64,000 nucleotides of DNA from Gordonia polyisoprenivorans (GTDB lineage Bacteria; Actinomycetota; Actinomycetes; Mycobacteriales; Mycobacteriaceae). The DNA lies in contig NZ_CP072203.1 in assembly GCF_017654315.1 (NCBI RefSeq), positions 248,001 through 312,000 of the forward strand. Reading direction: 5' to 3'. Each line of letters opens with the position of its first letter. The stretch's first letter is position 1. The notes beneath the pieces were generated by a model. The model was not told the origin of the DNA and did not search any database. It worked only from the letters and a program-made list of their open reading frames with translations. Positions 8,446 to 16,100 of the stretch are shown piece after piece. Made by a program: the position numbers and the translations under genes.

Positions 8446-9717
8446 ATGACCGACGCCACTCTGGCTTTCGATCAAGTCCGCGAGCTCGCCGCCGAGTTCT
8501 CGCGGATCTACACCGGATGGACCTGGCCGGAGGTGCTCCGCGCCTTGCGAGCAGTACTCGCCCGGGATCTGGCGGATGCGGTGGCACCCCGCCTGTTCGA
8601 GCTCTCCCCGACCGAACCTCGCCATCCCGAAGCTGTGCTCGTCGAGGCCCTCGCACCGTGGACGTTGCCGCCGCCGGAGCCGCCCCTCATCCTCCGGCCA
8701 CAGGAGCCCCGATCGAGTGGGACTGTGCGGGAAGGACTTCCCGATCTCTACGACGTGACACAGTTGGCGCACTGGCTGGATTTCACCGTGCCAGAACTCG
8801 AGTGGTTTGCCGATCGCGGCGGTTGGCTACGGACTTCGCGACCGCCTTTACGCCACTATCGAATCTGGCGTCGGAGCAAGCGGGACGGCTTTCGGGTGAT
8901 CGAAGCGCCAAAGCCGCGGATGCGCGAAACCCAGCGCCGCCTGCTGCGGCGCCTCGTGGAACACATCCCGGCGCATCCCTGCGCGCGCGGTTTCGTGGCC
9001 GGATCGTCGACCACCGCTTTCGCGTGGCCCCACTCCGATCGACCCGTCGTACTGCGCGCCGACCTCCGACATTGCTTCGAAACCATCACCACTGCCCGGG
9101 TGTGCAGGGTGTTCCATGATGTCGGCTACCCGGCACACATCGCCCGAATCCTTGCCGAACTCTGTACCACTGCAACACCCATCGATGAACTCGGTGGCAT
9201 CGATCTGGCTCATCGTGCGCTGCTGCGCGATCGCCACCTCCCGCAGGGCGCTCCGACGTCACCGCATCTGGCGAACCTCGTGATGCGCGGGCTCGATCGC
9301 CGGCTGGACGGGTACGCCCGTGCCAATGGGCTGCGCTATACCCGATACGGCGACGATCTCGCCCTCTCGGGAGACTCCATGGACGCCGATCGCACGTTGT
9401 GGGTGGTCCTGAAGATCATTGAGGCCGAGGGTTTCACAGCACACCCCGACAAGGTCCGCGTCATGTACCAGCACCAACAGCAACGCCTTGCGGGGTTGGT
9501 GGTCAACGACCGACCCCAGGTCTCACGCGCCTCCTACGACAACCTGCGCGCACTGCTGCACAACGCCGCGGTGCACGGCGCGCAGTCGCAGAATCACACC
9601 AACCATCCCGACTTCCGCGCACACGTGCTCGGACTGATCTCTTGGATCGGTGCCACCAATCCCACGCGCCGCCAACGTCTCCTACAGATGGCCGACGCCG
9701 TCGACTGGGACTCCTGA
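8446..9717 (+). CDS. retron-type reverse transcriptase
   Basis: This 423-residue RNA-directed DNA polymerase has the catalytic Asp of motif A in RADLRHCFETIT (D206). It has QGAPTSPHLANLV (267-279), the form typical of retron RTs, and RYGDDLALSG with YGDD at 301-304. HPCARGFVAGSS (177-188) occupies the position of the retron NAxxH motif. LAGLVVNDRPQVSRASYDNL (348-367) corresponds to region Y, with LAG in place of the usual VTG. LRALLHNAAVHGAQSQNH and HPDFRAHVLGLI resemble the Myxococcus Mx162-like clade. Residues 1-130 form an extension without a recognised domain. ATG at 8446 is chosen because the in-frame upstream stretch overlaps the msr-msd RNA. No partner protein is fused or follows. Confidence 0.92.
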   Translation: MTDATLAFDQVRELAAEFSRIYTGWTWPEVLRALRAVLARDLADAVAPRLFELSPTEPRHPEAVLVEALAPWTLPPPEPPLILRPQEPRSSGTVREGLPDLYDVTQLAHWLDFTVPELEWFADRGGWLRTSRPPLRHYRIWRRSKRDGFRVIEAPKPRMRETQRRLLRRLVEHIPAHPCARGFVAGSSTTAFAWPHSDRPVVLRADLRHCFETITTARVCRVFHDVGYPAHIARILAELCTTATPIDELGGIDLAHRALLRDRHLPQGAPTSPHLANLVMRGLDRRLDGYARANGLRYTRYGDDLALSGDSMDADRTLWVVLKIIEAEGFTAHPDKVRVMYQHQQQRLAGLVVNDRPQVSRASYDNLRALLHNAAVHGAQSQNHTNHPDFRAHVLGLISWIGATNPTRRQRLLQMADAVDWDS

Positions 9718-9756
9718 CGCCGCTCGCCACCTCCCCCGATGCTTGCCCCTTCCCCC

Positions 9757-10150
9757 CGATGGTCGAGGTGCGAGTCGCGTGCGGCGAGCCTCGAGACCGC
9801 TTGCAGTGACGCTGGTTCGGGATCACCGGGTGGTGCGGATGCCTCTCGGCGAGAGGGGTCTCGAGGCTTCGTCGCTGGCGCTCCTCGGCACCTCGACCAT
9901 CGGAGTAGAACGGCTCCTTCCCCCGATGGTCGAGGTGCGAGCCGCGTGCGGCGAGCCTCGAGACCGCCTGCAGCGACGCTGGTTCCAGATCGACGGGTGG
10001 AGCGGATGCCTGTCGGCGAGCGGGGTCTCGAGGCCCGGCGCCTGGGGCGCCGTGCACCTCGACCATCGGATGGGAAGGCCCGGAGCATCATTCGAACATT
10101 TCCCCCGATGGTCGAGGTGCGAGCCGCGTGCGGCGAGCCTCGAGACCCTG
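9757..10150. repeat. five palindromic REP-like units in a tandem mosaic
   Basis: A roughly 42-bp imperfect palindrome beginning CGATGGTCGAGGTGCGAG and ending GAGCCTCGAGACC occurs at about 9757-9798, 9923-9965 and 10106-10147. A reversed variant (GGTCTCGAGG...CACCTCGACCATCG) occurs at 9857-9902 and 10023-10068. The spacers are also repeated: GACGCTGGTTC and CGGATGCCT recur, so the larger unit is about 165-180 bp. The region has no gene and separates the retron RT from the 13E12 remnant. The hairpins could end or attenuate RT transcription. Confidence 0.85.
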
Positions 10151-10500
10151 GTGAGATGACAAGCATCGCAACCACATCCACTACCCACTCGACGAGTTGT
10201 CCACAGATTTCTCGAGCCGTGACCATTGGCGACCGTTCAACCACGCCGACCCCGAGGCCGGTGGGTGGACGGTGCTCGGTGATCTGATCCCGCTGTGTCG
10301 GGCTGATCACCAACGCAAGCATCTTGCCGAATGGGTGCCGACGCTCCTTCTGGATCGGCGGGTGCAGTGGCGGAGCCGGCGGACGGGGCAGGTGATTGTT
10401 ACGTATCCGCGGTGACGGTCTCTATGTTCGTGGGGTGGAACCAGATGTGGCTCACCAGGTCTCGAGGCTCCTCGCTAGCGCTCGTCGCACCTCGACCACC
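10106..10500 (+). mobile_element. internally deleted 13E12-type element (MITE-like derivative)
   Basis: The 395-bp segment keeps both ends of the element at 49314-51278, in opposite orientation, but lacks about 1.57 kb of its interior. The left end carries the palindrome and then GGTGAGATGACAAGC and CACATCCACTACCCACTCGA, matching the region upstream of the full-length gene. The right end has GGGGTGGAACCAG, CTCACC and GGTCTCGAGG, matching the region after the full-length stop. Both ends are thus the same inverted palindromes. This is the structure expected of a non-autonomous derivative, or alternatively of a decayed duplicate. Confidence 0.7.
10216..10415 (+). pseudogene. C-terminal remnant of DUF222/HNH (13E12) gene
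   Basis: The reading frame encodes DHWRPFNHADPEAGGWTVLG, LIPLCRADHQRKHLAEWVPT and ends RRTGQVIVTYPR. It is nearly identical to the last 65 residues of the HNH protein at 49396-51051. The N-terminal DUF222 part and the first HNH cysteines are missing. A frame opens upstream at 10197 by chance across the deletion junction (near 10215). It should be non-functional. Confidence 0.85.
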
Positions 10501-10618
10501 ATGAAAATGCACCTCGACCACCAGGAAACGGCACCTCGACCATCGGGGGGAAAGTCCTTGACCATGGGGGAAGGGTTCTCGACCATCTGGAGGGGGAGGG
10601 TCCTCGACCACCGAGGCG
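10456..10618. repeat. REP-like palindrome with degenerate partial copies
   Basis: One reversed palindrome (GGTCTCGAGGCTCCTCGC...CACCTCGACCACC, about 10458-10500) is followed by a chain of short fragments of its right arm. CACCTCGACCA or CTCGACCA recurs about four times between 10500 and 10612, each followed by a G- or A-rich tract. No gene is present. The fragments look like repeated partial duplication of the repeat end. Confidence 0.75.
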
Positions 10619-11845
10619 TCAGATCCCCATCACTTCGCGATAGTGGGCGTATGCACCGGCCACCTCGTCTTCGGTGAGACCGAACTCTTCGAGGGAATAG
10701 CGGTGCACGCCATGGGCATTCTGTTGATGGGATTGTCGGTGCCGATGCATGGCGGCACGGGTCGGGCCGTCGAGTTCCAGGCCGGCGGCGCAGTAGATCC
10801 GGTCGATCTGCGCCATCGGGTCGGCAATGAGGTCGTCGTACCGCACGTCGACGAATCGATCCGGATGGTGTTGGCGTACAACGAGCGCCCGTTCGGTCAT
10901 GTCGACGTTGCGGCGCAACCAATGTCGCGCGACGGCAGCGGCATCGACGGAGTCGGAGAACATCGAATGGCCGTGAGCGAGCATGCTCGAGAACGAGGCT
11001 GTGGTGCGCACCGGGTCGCGGTGAGTGTTGACGATGACCGCGTCGGGAAACACGTCGAGCAGCGTGTCGAGATGCTCCAGATGTGCGGGCGTCTTGAGCA
11101 CCCAGTGCAGTCGTCGGTCCTGCTGCGCGAGTACCTGCAACAGCACCTTCAGATACTCGTACGACGGTCGGGCGTCCTGGCGCGCCAACCACTCGGCATA
11201 CGCAGGTACGTTCAGCATCGCCTCCGGCACCTGGGATAACAGTGAATACTCCTGCAGCAGAACATCTTCCTCCGGACCGTCGGCCTCGACGGCGTGGATA
11301 GCGAAGAACTGCGGGTTCAGGTATCGCAGGGCGAGTTCGGCGAGCTTGGTTTGTGCGATCCGCACCCGTGGCCGTGCATCTGCCCGCTCCCATCGGCTTG
11401 GCAGCAGGTGTACCACTTCCCACGATTGCACCGCGCGCATCCTCGGATCGGCGCCGATCAGCCTGTGCAACATGGTGGTTCCACTGCGCTGAAGGCCGGC
11501 GATCACGATCGGTGGGGTGATCGGCTCGTCGAGTATTTCGGGCTCGGCCTCCAGCAGTGCGGCCACCCGCAGACGCGTCGTGAGCAGACCGTGCAGGCGT
11601 GCGCGAATCACCAGCGCCCCGAAATAGTTGAGGTTCGCCTCGTCGACAATCGAACGGGTCAACACATCGAGAGCTTCGTCGGTCAGCGCGTCGGCTTCCC
11701 ATGCCCGCCTCGCCGACTTCTCAGCACGCCGCCGCAACGCGTCGGCGGACAGATCCGGCCCGAGACCGCGTCGAACCAGCTCGGCACCAACATGATTGAG
11801 CACTCGGATACCGCGTCGCCGAAACGGCTCGAATCCGTCAGACAT
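10619..11845 (-). CDS. sulfotransferase family protein
   Basis: This 408-residue protein carries GLQRSGTTMLHRLI (117-130), the 5'-phosphosulfate-binding loop of PAPS-dependent sulfotransferases. IVNTHRDPVRTTASFSSM is the 3'-phosphate-binding segment (HRDP with a downstream Ser). RYDDLIADPMAQIDRIY is the usual C-terminal strand. Mycolate actinobacteria have many such proteins acting on lipids or small molecules; the acceptor is unknown. It lies 15 bp downstream of the DUF1214 gene on the same strand, so the pair is probably one operon. The start at the ATG of MSDGFEPF is consistent with this spacing. Confidence 0.88.
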   Translation of the reverse strand: MSDGFEPFRRRGIRVLNHVGAELVRRGLGPDLSADALRRRAEKSARRAWEADALTDEALDVLTRSIVDEANLNYFGALVIRARLHGLLTTRLRVAALLEAEPEILDEPITPPIVIAGLQRSGTTMLHRLIGADPRMRAVQSWEVVHLLPSRWERADARPRVRIAQTKLAELALRYLNPQFFAIHAVEADGPEEDVLLQEYSLLSQVPEAMLNVPAYAEWLARQDARPSYEYLKVLLQVLAQQDRRLHWVLKTPAHLEHLDTLLDVFPDAVIVNTHRDPVRTTASFSSMLAHGHSMFSDSVDAAAVARHWLRRNVDMTERALVVRQHHPDRFVDVRYDDLIADPMAQIDRIYCAAGLELDGPTRAAMHRHRQSHQQNAHGVHRYSLEEFGLTEDEVAGAYAHYREVMGI

Positions 11846-11860
11846 CGGGAGACCCGGGCG

Positions 11861-13087
11861 TCAGAGTTCGCGAACCCGAGCGACCGGCACCACCCGAGTC
11901 CGTGGTTGCGGATGGTCTTGTGCCCGAATCCAACGGAAAGTCATTCCGCCACAGTCATGTCCGGTGGTGTGTAGCCAATTCGGCACGCCGGGATCGGTGT
12001 GCGCGACGACGATTCGCACGCTCCCGTCGGGCCGATACTTGGCGGTGTGCTTGTTGACGTGGATCGTCGAATACCGGTAATCCAGCGACTCGAGCCAGTG
12101 GTTGTCGAGTTGGAAGTTCCAGGCCTCACACTCGGGGATCTCCGCGTCGATCACCATCGCCTCGTCGGAACGCAGACGCCAATAGCTGTGGTAGTAGATG
12201 ATATTCGGGTCTCCACCGGCCTTCGTCGACTTCTCCGGATCGAACATGGGGAGTTCGTTGGTGTGCTCGGCGAAGTCGTGCGCCCACTTGGCGAACAGCA
12301 TCGACGCCCCGGCCACAAGCAGACTCGCCTTTCGGAGCCCGGCATCGAGCTGTGCGGCGGTGAGCGGCTCGGGTGGCGGTGGCGCCTGATCGTTGCCGGC
12401 TACGACAGCCGGATCGTAGAGCGCGATGTGCAGATCGGCGGGCACCTCGGTGCTGCGGTCGGCGAAGGTCTGGCGCACGATCAGCAGCCCGGTATCAGCG
12501 GTCATCGGCAACCAGTTGCCGTCCTGCCCCTCAGGCCAGGGGCGGCTCGCACTGACGATCAACTCGAAGGTGCCATCGTCGGCGATCTGCAGGTCTGAGG
12601 CCTCGACGTATCCGGTCGTCGGCATCTGACCGCCCTGACCGTAATTGCCCTCCTGCGTCCCGAAACCGAGATAGTCGACGGTGCCGCGCGTTCCGCTGAT
12701 GCGGTAGGTGAGCGTCCCGTCTATCGTCGCGTTTTGGTAGTAATTGTCGGGATTGTCCGAGCCCATCTTGGCGGTCTCATGAATCATCCTGCGCAGCACG
12801 GGAGCTCGCGGGTCTGCGTATTCGACGAACGCTTCGAGTCCGGCGCGGGTGAGCCGCGACAGATATCGGTAACCCTCGGCCTGGGTCAGCGGATCGGTCG
12901 GCGTCCCCGGGTACATGATCGATGCGCCTGCCGATTTCAGAGTGTCGCAGAACTCTTCCCACGCCTTGCCGGTGGCCACCCGGGCCTCGGCGACGTCGTC
13001 GGGGGTCTTGCCGCGAACCTTCAGCCAGGCCACGCGGGCCCGCCGGAATCCGTCGAGTGCCGAGGTCGCCAGCGTTCGGCCGTTCAT
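11861..13087 (-). CDS. DUF1214 domain-containing protein
   Basis: This 408-residue soluble protein has a C-terminal DUF1214 region (about 290-390) containing SYWRLRSDEAMVIDAEIPEC and WNFQLDNHWLESLDYR. The N-terminal half includes YYQNATIDGTLTYRISG. The family has no established reaction. In related genomes it is often beside sulfotransferases or lipid genes, and here the sulfotransferase gene follows 15 bp downstream, which suggests a shared substrate pathway (inference). No signal peptide or membrane span is visible. Confidence 0.82.
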   Translation of the reverse strand: MNGRTLATSALDGFRRARVAWLKVRGKTPDDVAEARVATGKAWEEFCDTLKSAGASIMYPGTPTDPLTQAEGYRYLSRLTRAGLEAFVEYADPRAPVLRRMIHETAKMGSDNPDNYYQNATIDGTLTYRISGTRGTVDYLGFGTQEGNYGQGGQMPTTGYVEASDLQIADDGTFELIVSASRPWPEGQDGNWLPMTADTGLLIVRQTFADRSTEVPADLHIALYDPAVVAGNDQAPPPPEPLTAAQLDAGLRKASLLVAGASMLFAKWAHDFAEHTNELPMFDPEKSTKAGGDPNIIYYHSYWRLRSDEAMVIDAEIPECEAWNFQLDNHWLESLDYRYSTIHVNKHTAKYRPDGSVRIVVAHTDPGVPNWLHTTGHDCGGMTFRWIRAQDHPQPRTRVVPVARVREL

Positions 13088-13150
13088 GCCCGATCTCCGT
13101 TCATGCCGCGTGAATCATTCGGTGTTCACATTACGATTCGACGGGCCCGC

Positions 13151-14473
13151 TCAAAACGACTTGCGCGCAGTCTTCGGATCGCCGTAGGTGATGGCACGTT
13201 CGCGCCGGGTGTCGGTGAGCAGTGTCGCCGCCCAGGTCACCAGGGTCCCGGTACGATTGCGGACGCCGGCGAGGAAGGCGATGTGGATCGCACCCCAGGC
13301 CAGCCAGCCCACCCGACCCGACAGGCGCAGCGGACCGGTCTCCAGGATCGCGTTCTTCCGGGAGATATAGGCGGCGCTACCGAAGTCCCGGTACCGAAAA
13401 GCGGGTCGCTCGGAGCCTCCGGCGAGGAGCCCGGCGATCACCTCTCCGGCGTGCCTGCCGCCCTGCATCGCCACCTCCGCGACTCCGGGCAACTCTTTGT
13501 ACGAGCTGATGTCGCCGACGACGAAGATGTCCGGATGGCCCGGAACCGACAGGTCGTCCCCGACCGGAATGGTGCCGCTGTGATCCTGTTTCACCCCGAC
13601 TGCGTTGGCGAGCGCCTTCACGAACGGCACCGCCTCGACGCCGGTCGTCCACAGCGTGGTACGAGCACCAAAGGTGTGCACCTCCCCGGACTTCTTCTCG
13701 GTGATCTCGACGGTATCGGCACCAACGTCGGTGACGTGCACCCCGAAATGTGTTTCCACGCCCAGGCGTTCGAGGGTGCGCAACGCACTCGTCGACAGCG
13801 ACGGACTGAACGACGGCAACAGTCGGTCGGCCCCCTGGAACAGGATCACCCGCGCCTCGTCCGGGTCGATGCTGCGGAACTCCCGCTCCAACGCGTTGTG
13901 CGCCAATTCCCGGATCTGGCCTGCCAGTTCGACACCCGTGGGCCCGCCGCCGGCGATCGCGAAGGTCAGCCACGGCTTGCGCTGTTCGGGATCGGGCAGG
14001 GTCTCGGCGACCTCGAATGCGCCCATCACCTTGCGGCGGATGGCAAGTGCGTCGTCGAGGGTCTTCATCCCGATGGTGTGCTCCATCAGGTGATCGTTGC
14101 CGTGGTAGGCGGTGCGCATGCCGACCGCGACGACGAGGTAGTCGTACCCGACTTGCTCGACCGACGAGTCGAGCCGGGTGACGGTGACCGTGCGTGCCGC
14201 GGGATCGATGTCGGTTGCCTCGGCGCAGTAGACGTCGGCGTTGCGTTGTCTGCGCAGCAGGTGCCGGATGGGGCTGCTGATCGAGCCCTCCGACAGCAGG
14301 CCCGTCGCGCACTGATAGAGCAACGGCTGGAACAGGTGACTCGTACCGCGATCGATGACGGTCACCTTCGCGTTCGCGCGCCGGAGGCTGCGCGCCGCGT
14401 GCATACCGGCGAAACCGGCACCGATGATGACCACGTGCGGCCGGGTGTCCCGGCGGGGTTGGGACGCATTCAC
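13151..14473 (-). CDS. ndh: type II NADH dehydrogenase / FAD-dependent NAD(P)H oxidoreductase
   Basis: This 440-residue flavoprotein has the FAD-binding motif VVIIGAGFAGMHAARSL at the N-terminus. A second Rossmann motif, FAIAGGGPTGVELAGQIREL, serves NADH. Also present are LFQPLLYQCATGLLSEGSIS and the FAD-contacting FVVGDISSYKELPGVAEVAMQGG. The C-terminus contains a hydrophobic stretch (GWLAWGAIHIAFLAGVRNR), as in membrane-bound NDH-2 enzymes. It should oxidise NADH and reduce menaquinone without pumping protons. The start is GTG at 14473 (N-terminus VNASQPRRDTRPHVVIIG); the coding frame extends further upstream but without family similarity. Confidence 0.88.
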   Translation of the reverse strand: MNASQPRRDTRPHVVIIGAGFAGMHAARSLRRANAKVTVIDRGTSHLFQPLLYQCATGLLSEGSISSPIRHLLRRQRNADVYCAEATDIDPAARTVTVTRLDSSVEQVGYDYLVVAVGMRTAYHGNDHLMEHTIGMKTLDDALAIRRKVMGAFEVAETLPDPEQRKPWLTFAIAGGGPTGVELAGQIRELAHNALEREFRSIDPDEARVILFQGADRLLPSFSPSLSTSALRTLERLGVETHFGVHVTDVGADTVEITEKKSGEVHTFGARTTLWTTGVEAVPFVKALANAVGVKQDHSGTIPVGDDLSVPGHPDIFVVGDISSYKELPGVAEVAMQGGRHAGEVIAGLLAGGSERPAFRYRDFGSAAYISRKNAILETGPLRLSGRVGWLAWGAIHIAFLAGVRNRTGTLVTWAATLLTDTRRERAITYGDPKTARKSF

Positions 14474-14514
14474 CTCGCCGATTGTGGCAGAAAGTTCGGC
14501 GCCGCGAGCGCCCC

Positions 14515-14850
14515 TCAGCTCTTCGCCGGTACCGCCGAGGTCACCGCGACGGTCACCGCCGCCGCTGCAGCGGTCGCCGCGAAGACCGACGGCCAGGCAC
14601 CGACCTTCTTCGCCAGTGGATGCGAGATGGCGAAGGCGGCAACGTAGCTGCCGAGCAGCCCGCCCGCGACCGCGGGTCCGCGCCGCAGCCATTCGCGAGT
14701 GCAGTAGGCGCCGGCCGAGGTGACGACGACACCGCCGAGTTCGCGACGGCCCGTCGCACGAAAAGCGCCGAAGCCGCCGACCAGGCCGACGGCGACACCA
14801 GCAACAGTGGGATCGAATGCCATGCGCGTCAGCCTACGCACGTCACTCAC
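14515..14850 (-). CDS. small membrane protein of unknown function
   Basis: This short protein has three to four hydrophobic helices (TVAGVAVGLVGGFGAF, LGGVVVTSAGAY, AVAGGLLGSYVAAFAIS, VFAATAAAAAVTVAVTSAV). Two starts are plausible. GTG at 14850 overlaps the end of the fragment at 14843 and gives 111 residues. ATG at 14823 gives 102 residues (MAFDPTVAG). It lies about 40 bp upstream of ndh on the same strand. No family is recognised. Confidence 0.6.
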   Translation of the reverse strand: MSDVRRLTRMAFDPTVAGVAVGLVGGFGAFRATGRRELGGVVVTSAGAYCTREWLRRGPAVAGGLLGSYVAAFAISHPLAKKVGAWPSVFAATAAAAAVTVAVTSAVPAKS

Positions 14851-14974
14851 CCAGCAGGTACTTGCGCTGCATCCGCGACGAAGAGCTGTGAGACGTCGCC
14901 CCCACCTCGGTCGCCTGCGATACCCACTCCACCGGATGGTCGGGCCAGTCGATATCGAGGGGCTGGCCAGAGAC
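14843..14974 (-). pseudogene. C-terminal fragment of a lost gene
   Basis: A minus-strand frame with no start codon encodes about 43 residues: QPLDIDWPDHPVEWVSQATE, then VGATSHSSSSRMQRKYLLGE and a stop. Its stop overlaps the GTG start of the small membrane protein, as in an operon junction. Two TGA codons precede it, and the DNA beyond 14975 is clearly lower in GC. This looks like the tail of a gene cut by insertion of the neighbouring low-GC segment. The parent family is not recognised. Confidence 0.35.
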
Positions 14975-15291
14975 TCATCACCACTTCACGCCAACCTCAG
15001 GCTCCCGACTCAACCTCGTCGGGGTGTGGTGTGCAATCATCGACCGACAAGCAATACGCCGAGAAATCTTCACCGGCGTCACCGACCTCAAAGGGACCAA
15101 TAGTCAACCAGTTTCAGAAACGAACCACTGGTCGGAACTACCTGCCACCTCTCACTGGAGCTTCCCTCCGATAACCGATTCTGGTATTGAGGCTCGCAAC
15201 ACCGTTAGAGAACAAGAACCTCCGACAAATCCACAGCTGTTCGTCCGACCTCAAGTTCCTCTCGTTACCGGTTCGGCTCCGTCGATGACGG
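14975..15291. other. gene-free, lower-GC stretch
   Basis: About 317 bp with no credible reading frame and lower GC than the surroundings. I see no tRNA, hairpin terminator or repeat. It lies between the gene fragment at 14843-14974 and the convergent end of the TetR gene region, and may mark one edge of acquired DNA. Confidence 0.5.
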
Positions 15292-15918
15292 TCAATTCGT
15301 CAGTGCCACAGAGATACTTGCACGAATCCACCCCTTCAAACGTGTCGCGGTCCAGTTACGTTCGACAGTGAAGTACCGATAGGTCGTCGGGCTGGTGACG
15401 TAGCTGAGGATGTCAGCGAACTCGTCGACCTGATTGTCGGAGATCAGCTCTCGATGAACAAACCAGTGACAGCCGGTGTGGATGTCGTCAAGTCGGCGCA
15501 GTTCAGACCGTTCGAGTTGCTCGCCGATGGCGGGATCGGTGTCGGCCGCAAGTGTGGCGGCATGCCACAGATCGGCGATCCGACTGTTGGCCTCGGTCAC
15601 GTAATCGACGTAGCGGCGAATAGCGCGATCGGCGTCGTCGTCGGACATGATCGCCACGAACTCTGGCCGCTCGAGCAGTGACACGAACTTCTCATCGCCA
15701 GTGAAGCTGCGCTCGAGTACCGCCATCATCAGCTCAGCCTTGGAGCCCGCCTGATACACCGAGCCCACCGACACCCCGGCGTGCTCAGAGATCTGCTGCA
15801 GCGTGGTGCGCGAATACCCGTGCGTCACGAACAACACCTGAGCGGCATCGAGAATGCGTGCACGTGTCTGTGCAGCAGTGACCGCCCGCTTACGCGCGGT
15901 GTACTGCCGCTTTGTCAT
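15292..15918 (-). CDS. TetR family transcriptional regulator
   Basis: This 208-residue regulator has an N-terminal TetR DNA-binding domain: RARILDAAQVLFVTHGYSRT followed by TLQQISEHAGVSVGSVYQAG. The ligand-binding helices that follow are variable. ATG at 15918 is chosen because GAAGGGAT lies a short distance upstream and the protein then has a usual short basic N-terminus (MTKRQYTARKRAVTAAQTR). It is divergent from the glycosyltransferase at 16101 across a 182-bp gap, so it probably controls that gene and itself. I could not find a convincing palindromic operator. Confidence 0.9.
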   Translation of the reverse strand: MTKRQYTARKRAVTAAQTRARILDAAQVLFVTHGYSRTTLQQISEHAGVSVGSVYQAGSKAELMMAVLERSFTGDEKFVSLLERPEFVAIMSDDDADRAIRRYVDYVTEANSRIADLWHAATLAADTDPAIGEQLERSELRRLDDIHTGCHWFVHRELISDNQVDEFADILSYVTSPTTYRYFTVERNWTATRLKGWIRASISVALTN

Positions 15919-16100
15919 CGTCGATCCCTTCATTGAGGTTGGAACCACACCAATCATACCGACCGGACCTGACATCGCCACGATTCACGAACGGGGACCA
16001 CTCCGTCGAACAAGCACGACAACGAAGTTGATCATTCGGCCGCATACGCGTTCTATTTTCGGTAGAGTCTGAACTTATTGAAAAGTGAGGAGGTAGCGCG

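Noticed and set aside
7549..8772. Minus-strand open frame across corA and the retron RNA
   Set aside because: It has no family similarity and opposes two genes with clear motifs. It is a by-product of codon bias.
10197..10415. Functional small HNH protein
   Set aside because: The frame starts across a deletion junction and lacks the zinc-binding cysteines and DUF222 domain, so it is called a remnant.
12734..14647. Long plus-strand open frame of 637 codons
   Set aside because: It is antisense to the DUF1214 and ndh genes, which have clear family motifs. Such open antisense frames are common in high-GC DNA.
15919..16100. Operator for the TetR/glycosyltransferase pair
   Set aside because: Only weak partial dyads (for example TTCGGTAGAGTCTGAA) were seen, not convincing enough to list.
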